From Gimesia alba (GTDB lineage Bacteria > Planctomycetota > Planctomycetia > Planctomycetales > Planctomycetaceae): a stretch of 64,000 nt of DNA. The notes below the pieces were generated by a model. It worked only from the letters and a program-made list of their open reading frames with translations, was not told where the DNA came from and ran no database searches. Location of the stretch: the NCBI RefSeq assembly GCF_007744675.1, contig NZ_CP036269.1, forward strand, positions 7,199,917 to 7,263,916, given 5' to 3'. The position numbers and the translations under genes were made by a program. Shown in pieces: positions 35,987 through 45,640 of the stretch; position 1 is the stretch's first letter, and every line of letters begins with the position of its first letter.

Positions 35987-38512
35987 CTAGTCAGTCTCTT
36001 TTAAAGGAAAACGCCGTACCTGATCAGAAAAGTCCCTCAAATTCCGCCGTTTTGTTGCAGGAATGGGTACTGGCTCCCAGCGAGGCCCCGTACTCCTAAC
36101 TCCTTCGAATGGGTCCTGCGCACCTGAACCGCTTCTGACGGGAAACTCCAGTACTTGGTTCTGGCGTGCTGTCCTCAAACTCGGAGGTTCATCAGCTCTC
36201 ATATCAGGCTGAAAATTTTGTTCTGCCTGCTGGATTGCAGGAGGAGAGGCGACCGGAGTCGACACATCCGCACCCAAAAAGGCATCCTGCAAGTCGGGCT
36301 GGAAATTCGGTTTCGGTCCCGGAGCCAAAGGGAGCTCAGATTCAAATCGCTGCGCGGGCTCGTTGCTGTTCTGTGTTCCTTCCAGATTCTGAATCGGATT
36401 CTGCGGTTCCGGTGGCACATTGAAATCGATCGATTGAATTTTCTCATCAAATGATTGCACGGCGGCTTCACTGTTCACGCCAGGCACCGGAGGGACAAAA
36501 TTTTCTGGCATTGGTTCGGGTGTTGGTTGCGGCTGTTCCGCAGGAATATCGCCTGGAACAAGCAGTTGTGGAAAGACACCCTGATCCAGGTTGCCGGTAT
36601 AGGACGGCGCCTGAGCCATTGTTCGGACACGTCCTCGTAAACGCTCCCGCTCGGCAGCATCAGCATACGCTTTCTCAGGCCAACGCCCCTCTTCCAGATA
36701 AATGCTGTTGTATGCGAGCAAAGAGCCTTTTTCAAACTGGACATTCTTGACGGCCAGCGAGTATTCGACCAACGACCGATAATAGCTTCCATCCGCTTCA
36801 GCCTGACGGCGTTGTGATTCTAGCAGCAGATCCAGTGTCGCGTTATCCGATTCGTAAGCCGCCTGTACTGCTGCCACTTCCTGTCTGGCAGCATGACGAC
36901 GATTAAAAGTTGTTTGCAAAACGGAATACGCACGATCCACATCGGCGATGGCATTACTTAAGCTTTGTACGATAGTTCGTTCCTGTTCATGCAGAATGGC
37001 GCGATCGCGGGCCAATTGTAATTCGGCATGACGCATGGCTGCGTGTGCCTGGCGTTTTCCCAAAGGTACCGATAGTTCTAACCCCAATTGCCATTCCTGA
37101 AAATCGCCATCAAACAGGTTATTCAGGGCACCATCAAACCGTCCGGTGTCATTTCCTTCGGCCAGATAATTGCGACCGAAGCCACGCCAACGATATCGGC
37201 CAATCAAATCCAGTTCGGGCAACAGGAAGTTCTTATTCGCTTGCAGTTCCAGTTCTCTTTTTTTGATTTGCCAGCGTTGACGGCGAATTTCCGGTCGACG
37301 ATCCAGCGCTTCGACCAAGGTTTCTTCCCAGTCAAATTCAACCCGTGCCAGTGAAGGTTCGTCGGCGGGACGAATTAATCGACCATCATTGATGGGAATT
37401 CCCAACAGCATTCGCAAGCGACGTTCAGCGACATACACGCCGTGATTACTTTGGAATGTGCCGCCCTGACTACCATTGTTGGTGTGTGTTCCATTTAACA
37501 ACCGGCCACTCAAGGCGTTTTCTACTTCAGCCTGATAACGGAAGTATTGTTCGCGAGCCTGTGCTTCTTTCTCAGCTTCTCCGCCACGCCGCCCGTTTTC
37601 ATATAACGCACGAATTCTCCGCCAGGTTTCTAAGGCAGAATCGCGGGCCATGATCTTGGCATCCAGATCACGATAACCGTAGTATAGATCCCAGTAGGCA
37701 TTCTCAACATCACTCACCAGATCACGGACAGAGATTTCAAACTCTCCCAGACTGATATCAGTATTAATGCGGGCAATGATCACCCCGTTAACCACACCGG
37801 GTGTGTTACTCGGGCCTGCCAGTTGATTAAAATCAATGCCACCACCACGTAACAGGGGATGACGAAATTCCATTTCGATGTTGTTCTGATACGCATGCGG
37901 AAACTGGTTACCAGGAGAATTGTTCGCGTCGTAGTCAATGTAATCACGTAGCGTAAATTCGGTCCCGGTCATGGCGCGTTTCGTTAATTGCGCCTGAATC
38001 ACCATCGCATCCTGTCGTAACAAACGTGTTCCCCCGCCGAAGAAGACGTTGTTTAACGCTTTGTCATTTTTCTCAAAAAACGTACTGGCAGACAGCGTCG
38101 TATCGTAGGCACTTAAAGCACCTTCGACACCATAGCGCGGATCCGCTTCTGTAATTGCAGGATCATATTTTGTATGCAGGGCAGCTGGCGTGTTTAAGGA
38201 AACTCCGCCTACATCACCCAGAACTTTTGAATGCTGCAATGCCAGATGCATGGCCTGTTCGAGCGTCAGGTCCCAATAGTCGGGCGTTGCTGAACTGGAA
38301 AGCATGGCAGGAGCCTGTGTGCCAATCGTATCACCTTCATCGACTTCTTCCACATTCGGATATTCAATCTCCGTCAGAGCGCGCTGATAGATTTCTTCGT
38401 TTTCCACGAATTCATCTTGCAGCGAATTCTGATCCAGGAAATGGCTGCACCCTGGGCCCAGCATGACGACTGCTGCTAACAGAAGCTTCACTCGGGCTAT
38501 GAAAGAATTCAT
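35987..38512 (-). CDS. TolC-family outer-membrane efflux protein, lipoprotein type
   Basis: An 841-residue protein, almost twice the usual TolC length. The signal peptide ends in a lipobox (GPGC), so it is probably lipid-anchored. The TolC core spans about residues 75-600: LTLEQAMHLALQHSK, later ENAYWDLYYGYRDLDA, and RRPEIRRQRWQIKKRELEL in the second repeat, with long coiled helices. The C-terminal about 230 residues are Pro/Gln/Glu-rich and low in complexity, and have no counterpart in classic TolC. It should form a trimeric channel through the outer membrane. It is divergent from the HlyD-like gene at 38920, a natural partner. Confidence 0.9.
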   Translation of the reverse strand: MNSFIARVKLLLAAVVMLGPGCSHFLDQNSLQDEFVENEEIYQRALTEIEYPNVEEVDEGDTIGTQAPAMLSSSATPDYWDLTLEQAMHLALQHSKVLGDVGGVSLNTPAALHTKYDPAITEADPRYGVEGALSAYDTTLSASTFFEKNDKALNNVFFGGGTRLLRQDAMVIQAQLTKRAMTGTEFTLRDYIDYDANNSPGNQFPHAYQNNIEMEFRHPLLRGGGIDFNQLAGPSNTPGVVNGVIIARINTDISLGEFEISVRDLVSDVENAYWDLYYGYRDLDAKIMARDSALETWRRIRALYENGRRGGEAEKEAQAREQYFRYQAEVENALSGRLLNGTHTNNGSQGGTFQSNHGVYVAERRLRMLLGIPINDGRLIRPADEPSLARVEFDWEETLVEALDRRPEIRRQRWQIKKRELELQANKNFLLPELDLIGRYRWRGFGRNYLAEGNDTGRFDGALNNLFDGDFQEWQLGLELSVPLGKRQAHAAMRHAELQLARDRAILHEQERTIVQSLSNAIADVDRAYSVLQTTFNRRHAARQEVAAVQAAYESDNATLDLLLESQRRQAEADGSYYRSLVEYSLAVKNVQFEKGSLLAYNSIYLEEGRWPEKAYADAAERERLRGRVRTMAQAPSYTGNLDQGVFPQLLVPGDIPAEQPQPTPEPMPENFVPPVPGVNSEAAVQSFDEKIQSIDFNVPPEPQNPIQNLEGTQNSNEPAQRFESELPLAPGPKPNFQPDLQDAFLGADVSTPVASPPAIQQAEQNFQPDMRADEPPSLRTARQNQVLEFPVRSGSGAQDPFEGVRSTGPRWEPVPIPATKRRNLRDFSDQVRRFPLKETD

Positions 38513-38919
38513 CAGTTAACCTTGGTCAGATTGGACCATTGACACTAAAAGAGAGATACTCTCTGAACTCATCGGCATTCGAACACCTTCCTCCAAAGTG
38601 AATTTTCCATACAATCGTAATATTCAGCATAATCGGACAACCGGTACGCACACCCAGGGTACCCCAAACACCTTACTCACCCTGTTCAACCGATCTGATT
38701 TGCGAATTCGTATTTTGGAACGGAGATTCGATCAGAGAAACTGCGCAATAAGTTAAAGTTGTACACTAATTACTTTCGTAAGCCTGACTGTTTTCGGGAC
38801 TCCATCCGCGTACATTTCCCACTACTGTGATAGGATGCAATAGAATTAGATTTCAACCGAAATATTGCTCCAGTTAATCCAGGAATCGTCTTTCTGAAAC
38901 CCTCATTCATTTGAATCAC
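38513..38919. other. Divergent promoter region (407 bases)
   Basis: No gene. It separates the TolC-family gene (minus) and the GAF-HlyD gene (plus). AGAGAG-ATA-CTCTCT at 38550-38564, 38 bases before the TolC start, is a compact palindrome. No strong promoter was recognised on either strand. Confidence 0.5.
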
Positions 38920-40986
38920 ATGACGACCGATGAATCCTCCTCCATAGAGAATCTCTGGCAGGAAATTGAAGAGCTGGTCCTGGGGCTGGCTCAACTCTCC
39001 CGCACCGAGATAGCAAGCCAAACGTTTTACTCGGAGTTACTCTCGCGCGCTGTGCGAGGTATGTCTGCTCTGGGGGGGACGTTGTGGATTCCCGATGCGC
39101 GCGGAAATTGGGAAATTCTGCACTCTGCCGGTGTGAACCCGGAAACGAATCCCAAGTCGCCACTCAATTCAAAGGAAATCGAACAGCATCGTCGGCTGCT
39201 TAACGAAGCATTACAGGAAAACCGTCCGGCAACGATCACAGCGCATGCCGGACTGTCCGATCAACTTCAGGGTAAAAATCCGCTGGATGAAAATCTCATC
39301 CTGTGCCCGGTCGCTATTATTGAACATCATCCAGACCCACGCACGGGCCTTCTGGAAATCGTACACCAACCACCTCAATCCTTTGCTGCCCAGGATGGCT
39401 ATCTCCGTTTCATTAGCGCCTTATGTGAAATCTCTCAAGACTACTGTCAGCACAAACAATTACAGAAACTGCAGGAACTCGAATCGCTGTGGGAAGAGTT
39501 CGAACGTTTTTCGGAGCACGTCCATTTACATTTAGACTCAGAGCAAACCGCGTATATCATCGCCAATGAAGGCAGAATTTTAATCAACTGCGATCGGCTT
39601 TCAGTCCTGCAGCGGACTGGGTCCACATACCGCCTGATCGCCGCCAGCGGTGTTGACGCCATAGAACGTCGGTCTGAATCGGTACAACGACTGGAAACGC
39701 TGGTCGGCTGCATCCAATCGCTGAATCGTCCTTACTGGATCATGGAAGCAGAGGAAAAATATCCACCACAGATTACCGAGCCATTACACGCCTATCTCGA
39801 CCTGGCCTCTTCACGCTCATTGATGATCTTCCCCCTGCAGCACATTACCGCTGAAACAGCAGACAGCACTCCCGAATCCCGACAACAAAATCGATCAGAC
39901 GCGCAGCAACTCACAATTGGTGCGATCGTAATCGAACAGTTTCATGAAGTCACACCGGGCAACACCGTGCTGGATCGGGCGATAGCGGTTTCGCGACACG
40001 GGGGAACCGCCCTGCATAATGCGCTGCAGTTCGAAAGCTATCCTTTCTTCCCGATTCTGAAACACTGGTCACATTCGCCACTCCGTAAAAAAAAGATGAC
40101 GTGGCGCAACCTGATTGCCACCGGCCTGGCACTGGCACTGATCTGTGTAATTTTGGTTTTTACCCCCGCTGACTTTACCATCGAAGGCACCGGTGCACTG
40201 CAACCAGTCGAGCAGCAAAACATCTTTGCGACAGCGGATGGCATTGTCGACCAGATTCTCGTCCACCAGGGGGAGCAGGTTCAAACTGGCACAACTTTGG
40301 TTGTCTTGCGCGATTCCGATCTGGAACTGGAATTCAGTCGTGTTCGCGGGGAAATTCAGACGGCGCAAAAACGCCTGGCGGTCATTCAGGCAGCGCGACT
40401 GGAACTGAATCCGACTGATGCGAACGCCTTACAACAGGCCAACCGTCTGACCGCCGAACAGGAAGAACTGAATGAACGCCTGAAAAGTCTGCACAATCAA
40501 CGGGCCTTACTCAAACAGCAACAAGATGCGTTGACTCTCAAAAGCCCACTTCCCGGTGAAGTCCTGACCTGGGATTTACAGGAGAAATTACTGGCCCGGC
40601 CCGTACAGCGCGGGCAGCGATTATTAACCGTTGCCGACCTGAAAGGCCCCTGGATCCTGAAAATGCAGGTTCCCGATTCCGAAATTGGTCATGTGCTCGA
40701 AGCACAACGGCAGAACAAAGGCCCGCTTAGCGTTTCGTTTCTCCTGTTAACTGACCCGGATCAAACCTATCAGGGCACGATTGAAACGATTGCCGCCACC
40801 GCTGAACCAGACAAGGATGGCATTCCCACGGTACAGATTACGGTGAAACTGGATCACGAATCGATCAAAGGACTGCGTCCCGGTGCCTCGGTACTTCCCC
40901 AGATTGACTGCGGGAAACGTGCACTGGGTTACGTCTGGCTCAGACGTCTATTCGAAACGGTGCAACGCGAAGTCTTTGCCTTTTAA
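38920..40986 (+). CDS. GAF-GAF-TM-HlyD fusion (membrane fusion protein with cytoplasmic sensor)
   Basis: About 688 residues. The N-terminal half is soluble and cytoplasmic. It has two GAF-like regions: residues about 15-175 (TFYSELLSRAVRGMSALGGTLWI) and about 200-370 (CDRLSVLQRTGSTYRLIAASGVD). A single membrane helix follows at about 396-418. The rest is a periplasmic adaptor: a biotinyl/lipoyl-like domain with FATADGIVDQILVHQGEQVQTG, a coiled hairpin rich in Gln/Glu/Leu (about 470-540), the second lipoyl half (LKSPLPGEVL) and a beta-barrel. ATG at 38920 is preferred over TTG at 38911. It would couple an inner-membrane exporter to the divergent TolC protein. No transporter gene lies beside it. 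The 3' end overlaps the convergent gene by 4 bases. Confidence 0.87.
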   Translation: MTTDESSSIENLWQEIEELVLGLAQLSRTEIASQTFYSELLSRAVRGMSALGGTLWIPDARGNWEILHSAGVNPETNPKSPLNSKEIEQHRRLLNEALQENRPATITAHAGLSDQLQGKNPLDENLILCPVAIIEHHPDPRTGLLEIVHQPPQSFAAQDGYLRFISALCEISQDYCQHKQLQKLQELESLWEEFERFSEHVHLHLDSEQTAYIIANEGRILINCDRLSVLQRTGSTYRLIAASGVDAIERRSESVQRLETLVGCIQSLNRPYWIMEAEEKYPPQITEPLHAYLDLASSRSLMIFPLQHITAETADSTPESRQQNRSDAQQLTIGAIVIEQFHEVTPGNTVLDRAIAVSRHGGTALHNALQFESYPFFPILKHWSHSPLRKKKMTWRNLIATGLALALICVILVFTPADFTIEGTGALQPVEQQNIFATADGIVDQILVHQGEQVQTGTTLVVLRDSDLELEFSRVRGEIQTAQKRLAVIQAARLELNPTDANALQQANRLTAEQEELNERLKSLHNQRALLKQQQDALTLKSPLPGEVLTWDLQEKLLARPVQRGQRLLTVADLKGPWILKMQVPDSEIGHVLEAQRQNKGPLSVSFLLLTDPDQTYQGTIETIAATAEPDKDGIPTVQITVKLDHESIKGLRPGASVLPQIDCGKRALGYVWLRRLFETVQREVFAF

Positions 40987-42233
40987 CGTCGATTCGATTT
41001 CACCGGATTTTCGTACCAGAACACACCCAATCCTTTTTTCTGATCTCGCTCTTCGCACGAAAGCACATCCAGATCACCGTCGGCATCAAGATCCAACAGC
41101 TCAATCCGATCAAACTTGATTCCGCGTGGGCCGCTGATTTCATGCGTCTGCCAGGTCTCCTTTGATCCCTGTTGAGAATAACTCATCCAGAACATTCCTG
41201 ATTTGGGTGGGTTCGCATTTCCACAACTGAAGACCACGTCGGGCTGTCCATCTAAATCGATATCGCCGACCGCTACCCCTTTGCCGTGCTCGGTATTATT
41301 CGGAAAGGGGATCACCTGCTTCTCCCACTTCAGACCACTCGCATCCAGACGACGGAACCAGAGCAATTCATCCGGGATACGAGTCACCACCAGAATGTCA
41401 CGTAAGCCATCCTGATCGAGATCCGCCACGTGCGCGAACATCACTTCCCGATCTCGGCCGCCCACCCAATGATTTTTCCAGGGAGATGTTGTCGAAGTAG
41501 CGAGATCTCCCGGATTTTCCAGCCAGCGACAACCACGTAGCTTTCCTTTGCGGTCTGTCGTTAACAGATCCTGATCTCCGTCGCCGTCCATATCAATCGC
41601 AAACAGCGACATGATCCAACCAGCCGGAGAGAGAGACTTCCATTGATAATTCGCAAGTTCACGCGGATTCTCTCCAGGCTGAAACCAGCCGATTTGTGCT
41701 CCTTTCCCTTTCCCGGCGGCGACTAACTCCATCCCTGGTTGCTGATCCAACTGGGCAGGTGTTGCAAACATCCACATCATTTTGCGCTGGGAGCTTGGCA
41801 GGAATTCCTGACGCCATTCGTTTTGAAACGGCTTGGTTGCAGGTGGCCAATGCACAAACACCGTCTGGCTTTTTCCTTCGCAACAACTGACCACTTCCAG
41901 TCGACCATCACGGTCAAGATCAATCCAGGCAGCATCTTCCACCTGAGGAGTATCCCCAACAGTAATCGCTGGCCAAAGCTGTTTGACGTGGTCCGGCCCC
42001 GGATTGTGATAAATGCGAGTCCGACCGCCTTCTTCCCAACCGGTGGCTATGTCCTGCAAACCATCTCCGTCGACATCAGCCAGTTTGGCCCCATCAGCGC
42101 CTCGGGAAGATTGATCGATGATATGAATTTCCCAAGGCGTTCCCCGTTCTGTTTCCTCTGCCAGCCCATTCGCCATGAGCAGCGTACTCAACAACAGGCA
42201 AAGCCCTCCCTTGTATTTTAAATCACTGCGCAT
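40983..42233 (-). CDS. Secreted FG-GAP/VCBS repeat protein
   Basis: A 416-residue exported protein with a short signal peptide (cleavage near residue 25). Six or more FG-GAP blades carry calcium-type DxDxDG loops: DVDGDGLQD, DLDRDGRLE, DMDGDGDQD, DLDQDGLRD, DIDLDGQPD and DLDADGDLD. This predicts a seven-bladed propeller, as in integrin alpha chains. Planctomycete genomes hold many such proteins, thought to bind surfaces or substrates; no enzymatic site is evident. Its stop codon overlaps the convergent HlyD-like gene. Confidence 0.9.
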   Translation of the reverse strand: MRSDLKYKGGLCLLLSTLLMANGLAEETERGTPWEIHIIDQSSRGADGAKLADVDGDGLQDIATGWEEGGRTRIYHNPGPDHVKQLWPAITVGDTPQVEDAAWIDLDRDGRLEVVSCCEGKSQTVFVHWPPATKPFQNEWRQEFLPSSQRKMMWMFATPAQLDQQPGMELVAAGKGKGAQIGWFQPGENPRELANYQWKSLSPAGWIMSLFAIDMDGDGDQDLLTTDRKGKLRGCRWLENPGDLATSTTSPWKNHWVGGRDREVMFAHVADLDQDGLRDILVVTRIPDELLWFRRLDASGLKWEKQVIPFPNNTEHGKGVAVGDIDLDGQPDVVFSCGNANPPKSGMFWMSYSQQGSKETWQTHEISGPRGIKFDRIELLDLDADGDLDVLSCEERDQKKGLGVFWYENPVKSNRR

Positions 42234-42600
42234 TTTGAAACCCTCAGGTAAAAGTTCATATTTTTATCCGCTGATCCAGTATCCATTGACTAGGACAAAA
42301 TCGCAATGTTGCTTCGTGTCGCAAGTAATTTTAGACAGTCATCAATGGCCTTCTTGACAGTAGATTTCCTTAGTAAATTAAGGGTTTTCTTCACTTTTCC
42401 AAGTCAAAAAACACTTCCGTTTCCGGAACAGCCTGATAACCGGATCATTCAGAATAATCGATAAAGTTTCCCGTCAACGATAGCCGATCATCCTTAGGTA
42501 CAGGCGATTGTACAACTGATGGTGACCAGCATGATGCAGGTCAGCATTGGAACTACTGTGACAAAGGATTGTCACATTCAAATGGGGGAGGAAACCGCGA
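42234..42600. other. Intergenic region (367 bases)
   Basis: Divergent promoters for the FG-GAP and the small lipoprotein genes should lie here. A perfect TTGACA occurs at 42354-42359, followed by the A/T-rich TAGTAAATTAA about 12 bases later, so a plus-strand promoter is possible but poorly spaced. No gene is seen. Confidence 0.45.
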
Positions 42601-43041
42601 ATGCGCGCAGCATTTGTCTGCATAGTCATGATCCAGCCATTAATAGTGAGCTCCGGCTGCCAGTGCTTTAAGGCCAGCAATCTCTATTATAATCTGATCG
42701 ATGATGTCAGCGACACACAAATCTATGCAGACCGCTTCTATCGTCCCACCTGGGACCTGACGCGCATTGGCAAACCAGACTGGTGTCAATCTCGATTTAA
42801 CCGCTGGTGGTGTAACTGTTGTAGTGACTGCCGTCCACACTATATCAGCGCTGCACCGATTACCGACTACAGCAGCCAGCATGAGCAGAACAGTAACAGT
42901 GAAGCTCATGATGACCTGATCCCTCTTCCCGAACCTTCGACTTTTGTGCCGCCTGATCCGTTTCCGAACGAAGCGAAAACAGAGCCTACTCTGGAGGAAG
43001 GTCCGGCACTTGCCCCTTCCGCCTCAGAGCCCTCGTCCTAG
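42601..43041 (+). CDS. Small Cys-rich predicted lipoprotein
   Basis: A 146-residue protein. A signal peptide ends in a lipobox-like SSGC. The mature N-terminus carries a Tyr/Trp/Cys-rich segment (CQSRFNRWWCNCCSDCRPHY), while the C-terminus is Pro/Glu/Ser-rich and probably disordered. GGGGGAGG lies about 10 bases before the ATG. Not recognised beyond similarity in style to planctomycete hypothetical proteins. It is cotranscribed with the next gene (73 bases apart). Confidence 0.65.
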   Translation: MRAAFVCIVMIQPLIVSSGCQCFKASNLYYNLIDDVSDTQIYADRFYRPTWDLTRIGKPDWCQSRFNRWWCNCCSDCRPHYISAAPITDYSSQHEQNSNSEAHDDLIPLPEPSTFVPPDPFPNEAKTEPTLEEGPALAPSASEPSS

Positions 43042-43114
43042 TAACCAGATACGGTCAGAACAGGTACATCACCAAGACAACATAAGTTGACAGCGGAAAG
43101 AAACAGGTCTTCAC

Positions 43115-44233
43115 ATGATTAAAATGGATAAGACACGATTGACTCAGCGACTGACGATCCTGGTAATTACTGTCACAAGCACCATTACGATTCCTGTTCT
43201 CACAACATCAGCACAACAAGCACAAATCAATGAGCGCGATGGCCAGAGCCCGGCCCTGACGAAGTCGGCTGCCGATCAATATCTTCTTAAAGACACTGAT
43301 CGGCAGCTGACAGAATTCCAACAACAACAAAAACCCGCAGACAAGCAAATCAGAGTTCCTGACGAAGAAGATCTGATTTCAATACACTCAAAAGGATCCT
43401 CCACACGTGCGTCAAGGAAAGCCGGTCTGGCACAACTGCCTTTAGACCAGATGACTCCCGCGAACCGTACGAATGCCGAACATGTACTGAAAGATCTGAG
43501 CATGTTTCGGGCACTGCCGAAGATTCAATTTGACGTGAACCACAGTGCCTATGCATTTTTCATCGCACACCCTGATGTCGTCGTGAGCATCTGGAGAGAG
43601 ATGAAACTTTCGGAATTCCAGATGTGGCAGACTGGCCCCTACTCTTATGAAGTGGATGCCGGCGATGGAACCCTGGGCACGCTGGAAGTCATTCATCAGA
43701 CACCGAAAGAAACAATCGTACTCTGCTCGGGCGTTTATAAAAGCCCGCTGATTGCAAAACCGATATCTGCCAAAGCACTGCTGCATCTGCAGACGGAATA
43801 TTATTCCGGCGATGATAAAAAAATGGACTCGGTATCGCATCAGGTCACAATGTACGTTTCATTTCCTTCTCAGACAGTCGAGATGGCGGCTAAGATTCTG
43901 GCCCCCGTCAGCAATGTAATTCTGGATCGCAATTTCAAAGAAGTCTCGATCTTCATGCACATGATGTCGTTAGCCATGGAACGCCAGCCGGGCTGGGTCG
44001 AACGTATCGCGGGTCGTCTGAAAGGGGTGCTACCCATTCGTCGACCTCAGCTGCTCAAAGTCGCCGCCCGTGTTTACATTGATGGGAAAGCACGCCAGAA
44101 CAAAATGGCTCCAAATCGTCTGCAACCACCGCAGCCGATTGATGTGATTACGCAAACCAGCGACGAAGCACCACGGAAACTGCCCACCAATATCCGAGTG
44201 CAGCCAGTGAGCCGTGCTCAAAGCCCGATGTAA
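43115..44233 (+). CDS. Conserved secreted hypothetical protein
   Basis: A 372-residue protein with a signal peptide (cleavage after TSA, near residue 32). A low-complexity Gln/Lys/Asp segment (about 40-100) precedes a mixed alpha/beta domain (about 120-320) with HPDVVVSIWREMKLSEFQMWQTGPYSYEVDAGDGTLG. The C-terminal about 60 residues are Pro/Gln-rich. CAGGTC lies 7 bases before the ATG at 43115. I think this is a family restricted to planctomycetes and related groups; function is unknown. Transcription with the preceding small lipoprotein suggests a joint surface role. Confidence 0.7.
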   Translation: MIKMDKTRLTQRLTILVITVTSTITIPVLTTSAQQAQINERDGQSPALTKSAADQYLLKDTDRQLTEFQQQQKPADKQIRVPDEEDLISIHSKGSSTRASRKAGLAQLPLDQMTPANRTNAEHVLKDLSMFRALPKIQFDVNHSAYAFFIAHPDVVVSIWREMKLSEFQMWQTGPYSYEVDAGDGTLGTLEVIHQTPKETIVLCSGVYKSPLIAKPISAKALLHLQTEYYSGDDKKMDSVSHQVTMYVSFPSQTVEMAAKILAPVSNVILDRNFKEVSIFMHMMSLAMERQPGWVERIAGRLKGVLPIRRPQLLKVAARVYIDGKARQNKMAPNRLQPPQPIDVITQTSDEAPRKLPTNIRVQPVSRAQSPM

Positions 44234-44263
44234 TCAGAGCGGGCTCGATTGCTTTGTTTGTCT

Positions 44264-44623
44264 TCAGCGTCGTGGAGAACGTTTCTTCTTGCGAGGCCGC
44301 AGGACAAAGCCAATCACGGCAAAGATGATAATCAGGGGCACCGCAATTTTGGGACGATAGGCGACACCAAATATCGCTAAAATCAACCCCACAAAAAACC
44401 AGGGAGAGACGTTGGCCCAGGCTGCCTCCCGATTCTTACCCGGCAGTGCCAGCCAGAACGCAAACATCAGCAGCCCGACGCGCATGAACGCTCCGGTGGC
44501 TGCCACTTTCTGAGCGAACTGCTCGACGGTCACGAACTGATGCAGGTAACCGGCTGTGAGCAGGCAGGCAAGTGAGATCACACCGACCATCGTGCGGTTT
44601 ATAGGAATTTTTTCGCCTGACAT
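44264..44623 (-). CDS. Small polytopic membrane protein downstream of DUF58
   Basis: A 119-residue hydrophobic protein with about four membrane helices (near 10-28, 45-62, 70-88 and 90-106) and a Lys/Arg tail (RPRKKKRSPRR). No named family recognised. A TTG at 44635 would directly follow the DUF58 stop; I prefer the ATG at 44623, 15 bases after it. Coupling to the DUF58 gene suggests a joint role. Confidence 0.65.
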   Translation of the reverse strand: MSGEKIPINRTMVGVISLACLLTAGYLHQFVTVEQFAQKVAATGAFMRVGLLMFAFWLALPGKNREAAWANVSPWFFVGLILAIFGVAYRPKIAVPLIIIFAVIGFVLRPRKKKRSPRR

Positions 44624-44635
44624 GATTTCAATCAA

Positions 44636-45541
44636 TCACTTTCGTCCGGGTCGCGTTCGCTGATTCAGAAAGGCCCCCAACGCCAGGTGGTACGGATCAG
44701 TCGTCCGGTACTTGAGATAATCCACTTTAACTGAGCCACACTGCCGGGACAACGTATCACAAAATTCCTGATACTGCTCCAGATAGCGTGCCCTGAGCTG
44801 GTGGGGATCAACCAGTTGATGATGGCCGCTTCGTTCCAGGCTGCGGAACTGCGTCGGTTTGCTGAATGGGAACTCTTCTTCTTCCGGCGTCACCACTTGA
44901 AACAGAAGTACTTCATGGCGGTCATGTCGTAACTGTTTTAACGTAGTCGTTAATGCTTCCGGCTCATCAAAACAATCAGAAATCAACACTACCAGACTGC
45001 GGCGTTTGATCAAAGGCTGAACTTCATTCAAGACAGTGGAGATGGCCGTTTCATGCCGCGGCTTGGCATTCTCCAGAATTTCCAGCATCTGACCAAAGTT
45101 CTTCGGATTCGCCGAGGGTTCAATAAAATCACGCCGCGCCTTATCAAACGTAATCAGACCGACCGCGTCACGCTGGCTCAACAATAAATATCCCAGCGCC
45201 GCCGCTAACTGACGAGCGTAATCAAACTTACTGAGCGTCTTACCCGCGTACGCCATGCTGCCGGAACAATCGAGTAGCAAATAGCAGCGTAAATTGGTCT
45301 CTTCTTCAAACTCTTTGACGTAATACTTTCCGGTCTTGCCATAGGCTCGCCAGTCGATGTGTCTAATTTCATCGCCGGGATAATACTGCCGATGCTCTAC
45401 GAATTCGACACTTGCCCCCTTATAAGGGCTTTTGTGCTGCCCCATCATAAAGCCTTCGACGATCAACCGCGTGACCACTTCCAGCTTGCCAAAGCGAGCC
45501 AGCGCAGTCGGGTCAGACAGTGGTGCATCAGAGGAGAGCAT
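44636..45541 (-). CDS. DUF58 domain protein (vWA-like)
   Basis: A 301-residue protein of normal length for the DUF58 family. The N-terminal GDEIRHIDWRAYGKTGKYYVKEFEEET motif is the DUF58 signature, followed by a von Willebrand A-like fold with the metal-site sequence DCSGSM and LVVLISDCFDEP. DUF58 proteins normally pair with a MoxR AAA+ ATPase, but none is found nearby. Such modules are thought to act as chaperone-like assembly or stress-response systems. Confidence 0.92.
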   Translation of the reverse strand: MLSSDAPLSDPTALARFGKLEVVTRLIVEGFMMGQHKSPYKGASVEFVEHRQYYPGDEIRHIDWRAYGKTGKYYVKEFEEETNLRCYLLLDCSGSMAYAGKTLSKFDYARQLAAALGYLLLSQRDAVGLITFDKARRDFIEPSANPKNFGQMLEILENAKPRHETAISTVLNEVQPLIKRRSLVVLISDCFDEPEALTTTLKQLRHDRHEVLLFQVVTPEEEEFPFSKPTQFRSLERSGHHQLVDPHQLRARYLEQYQEFCDTLSRQCGSVKVDYLKYRTTDPYHLALGAFLNQRTRPGRK

Positions 45542-45572
45542 AAAGTGAAGTTTCGTTAAAAATTCAGCACTT

Positions 45573-45612
45573 ATAAAACAGAAAGCGCAGAGAGGTGGCT
45601 CTCTACGCTTTC
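45573..45612 (-). terminator. Terminator after the DUF1080 gene
   Basis: GAAAGCG-c-AGAGA (45581-45593) pairs with TCTCT-a-CGCTTTC (45600-45612), with one mismatch. On the minus strand it is followed by TGTTTTATAA, ending the DUF1080 transcript before the DUF58 gene. Confidence 0.75.
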
Positions 45613-45640
45613 ATATCAATCAAAGTCAGATTATTCAAAG

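Noticed and set aside
42354-42380. Sigma70 promoter starting with a perfect TTGACA
   Set aside because: No -10 hexamer at a 16-18 base spacing is convincing, so it was kept only as a remark in the intergenic entry.
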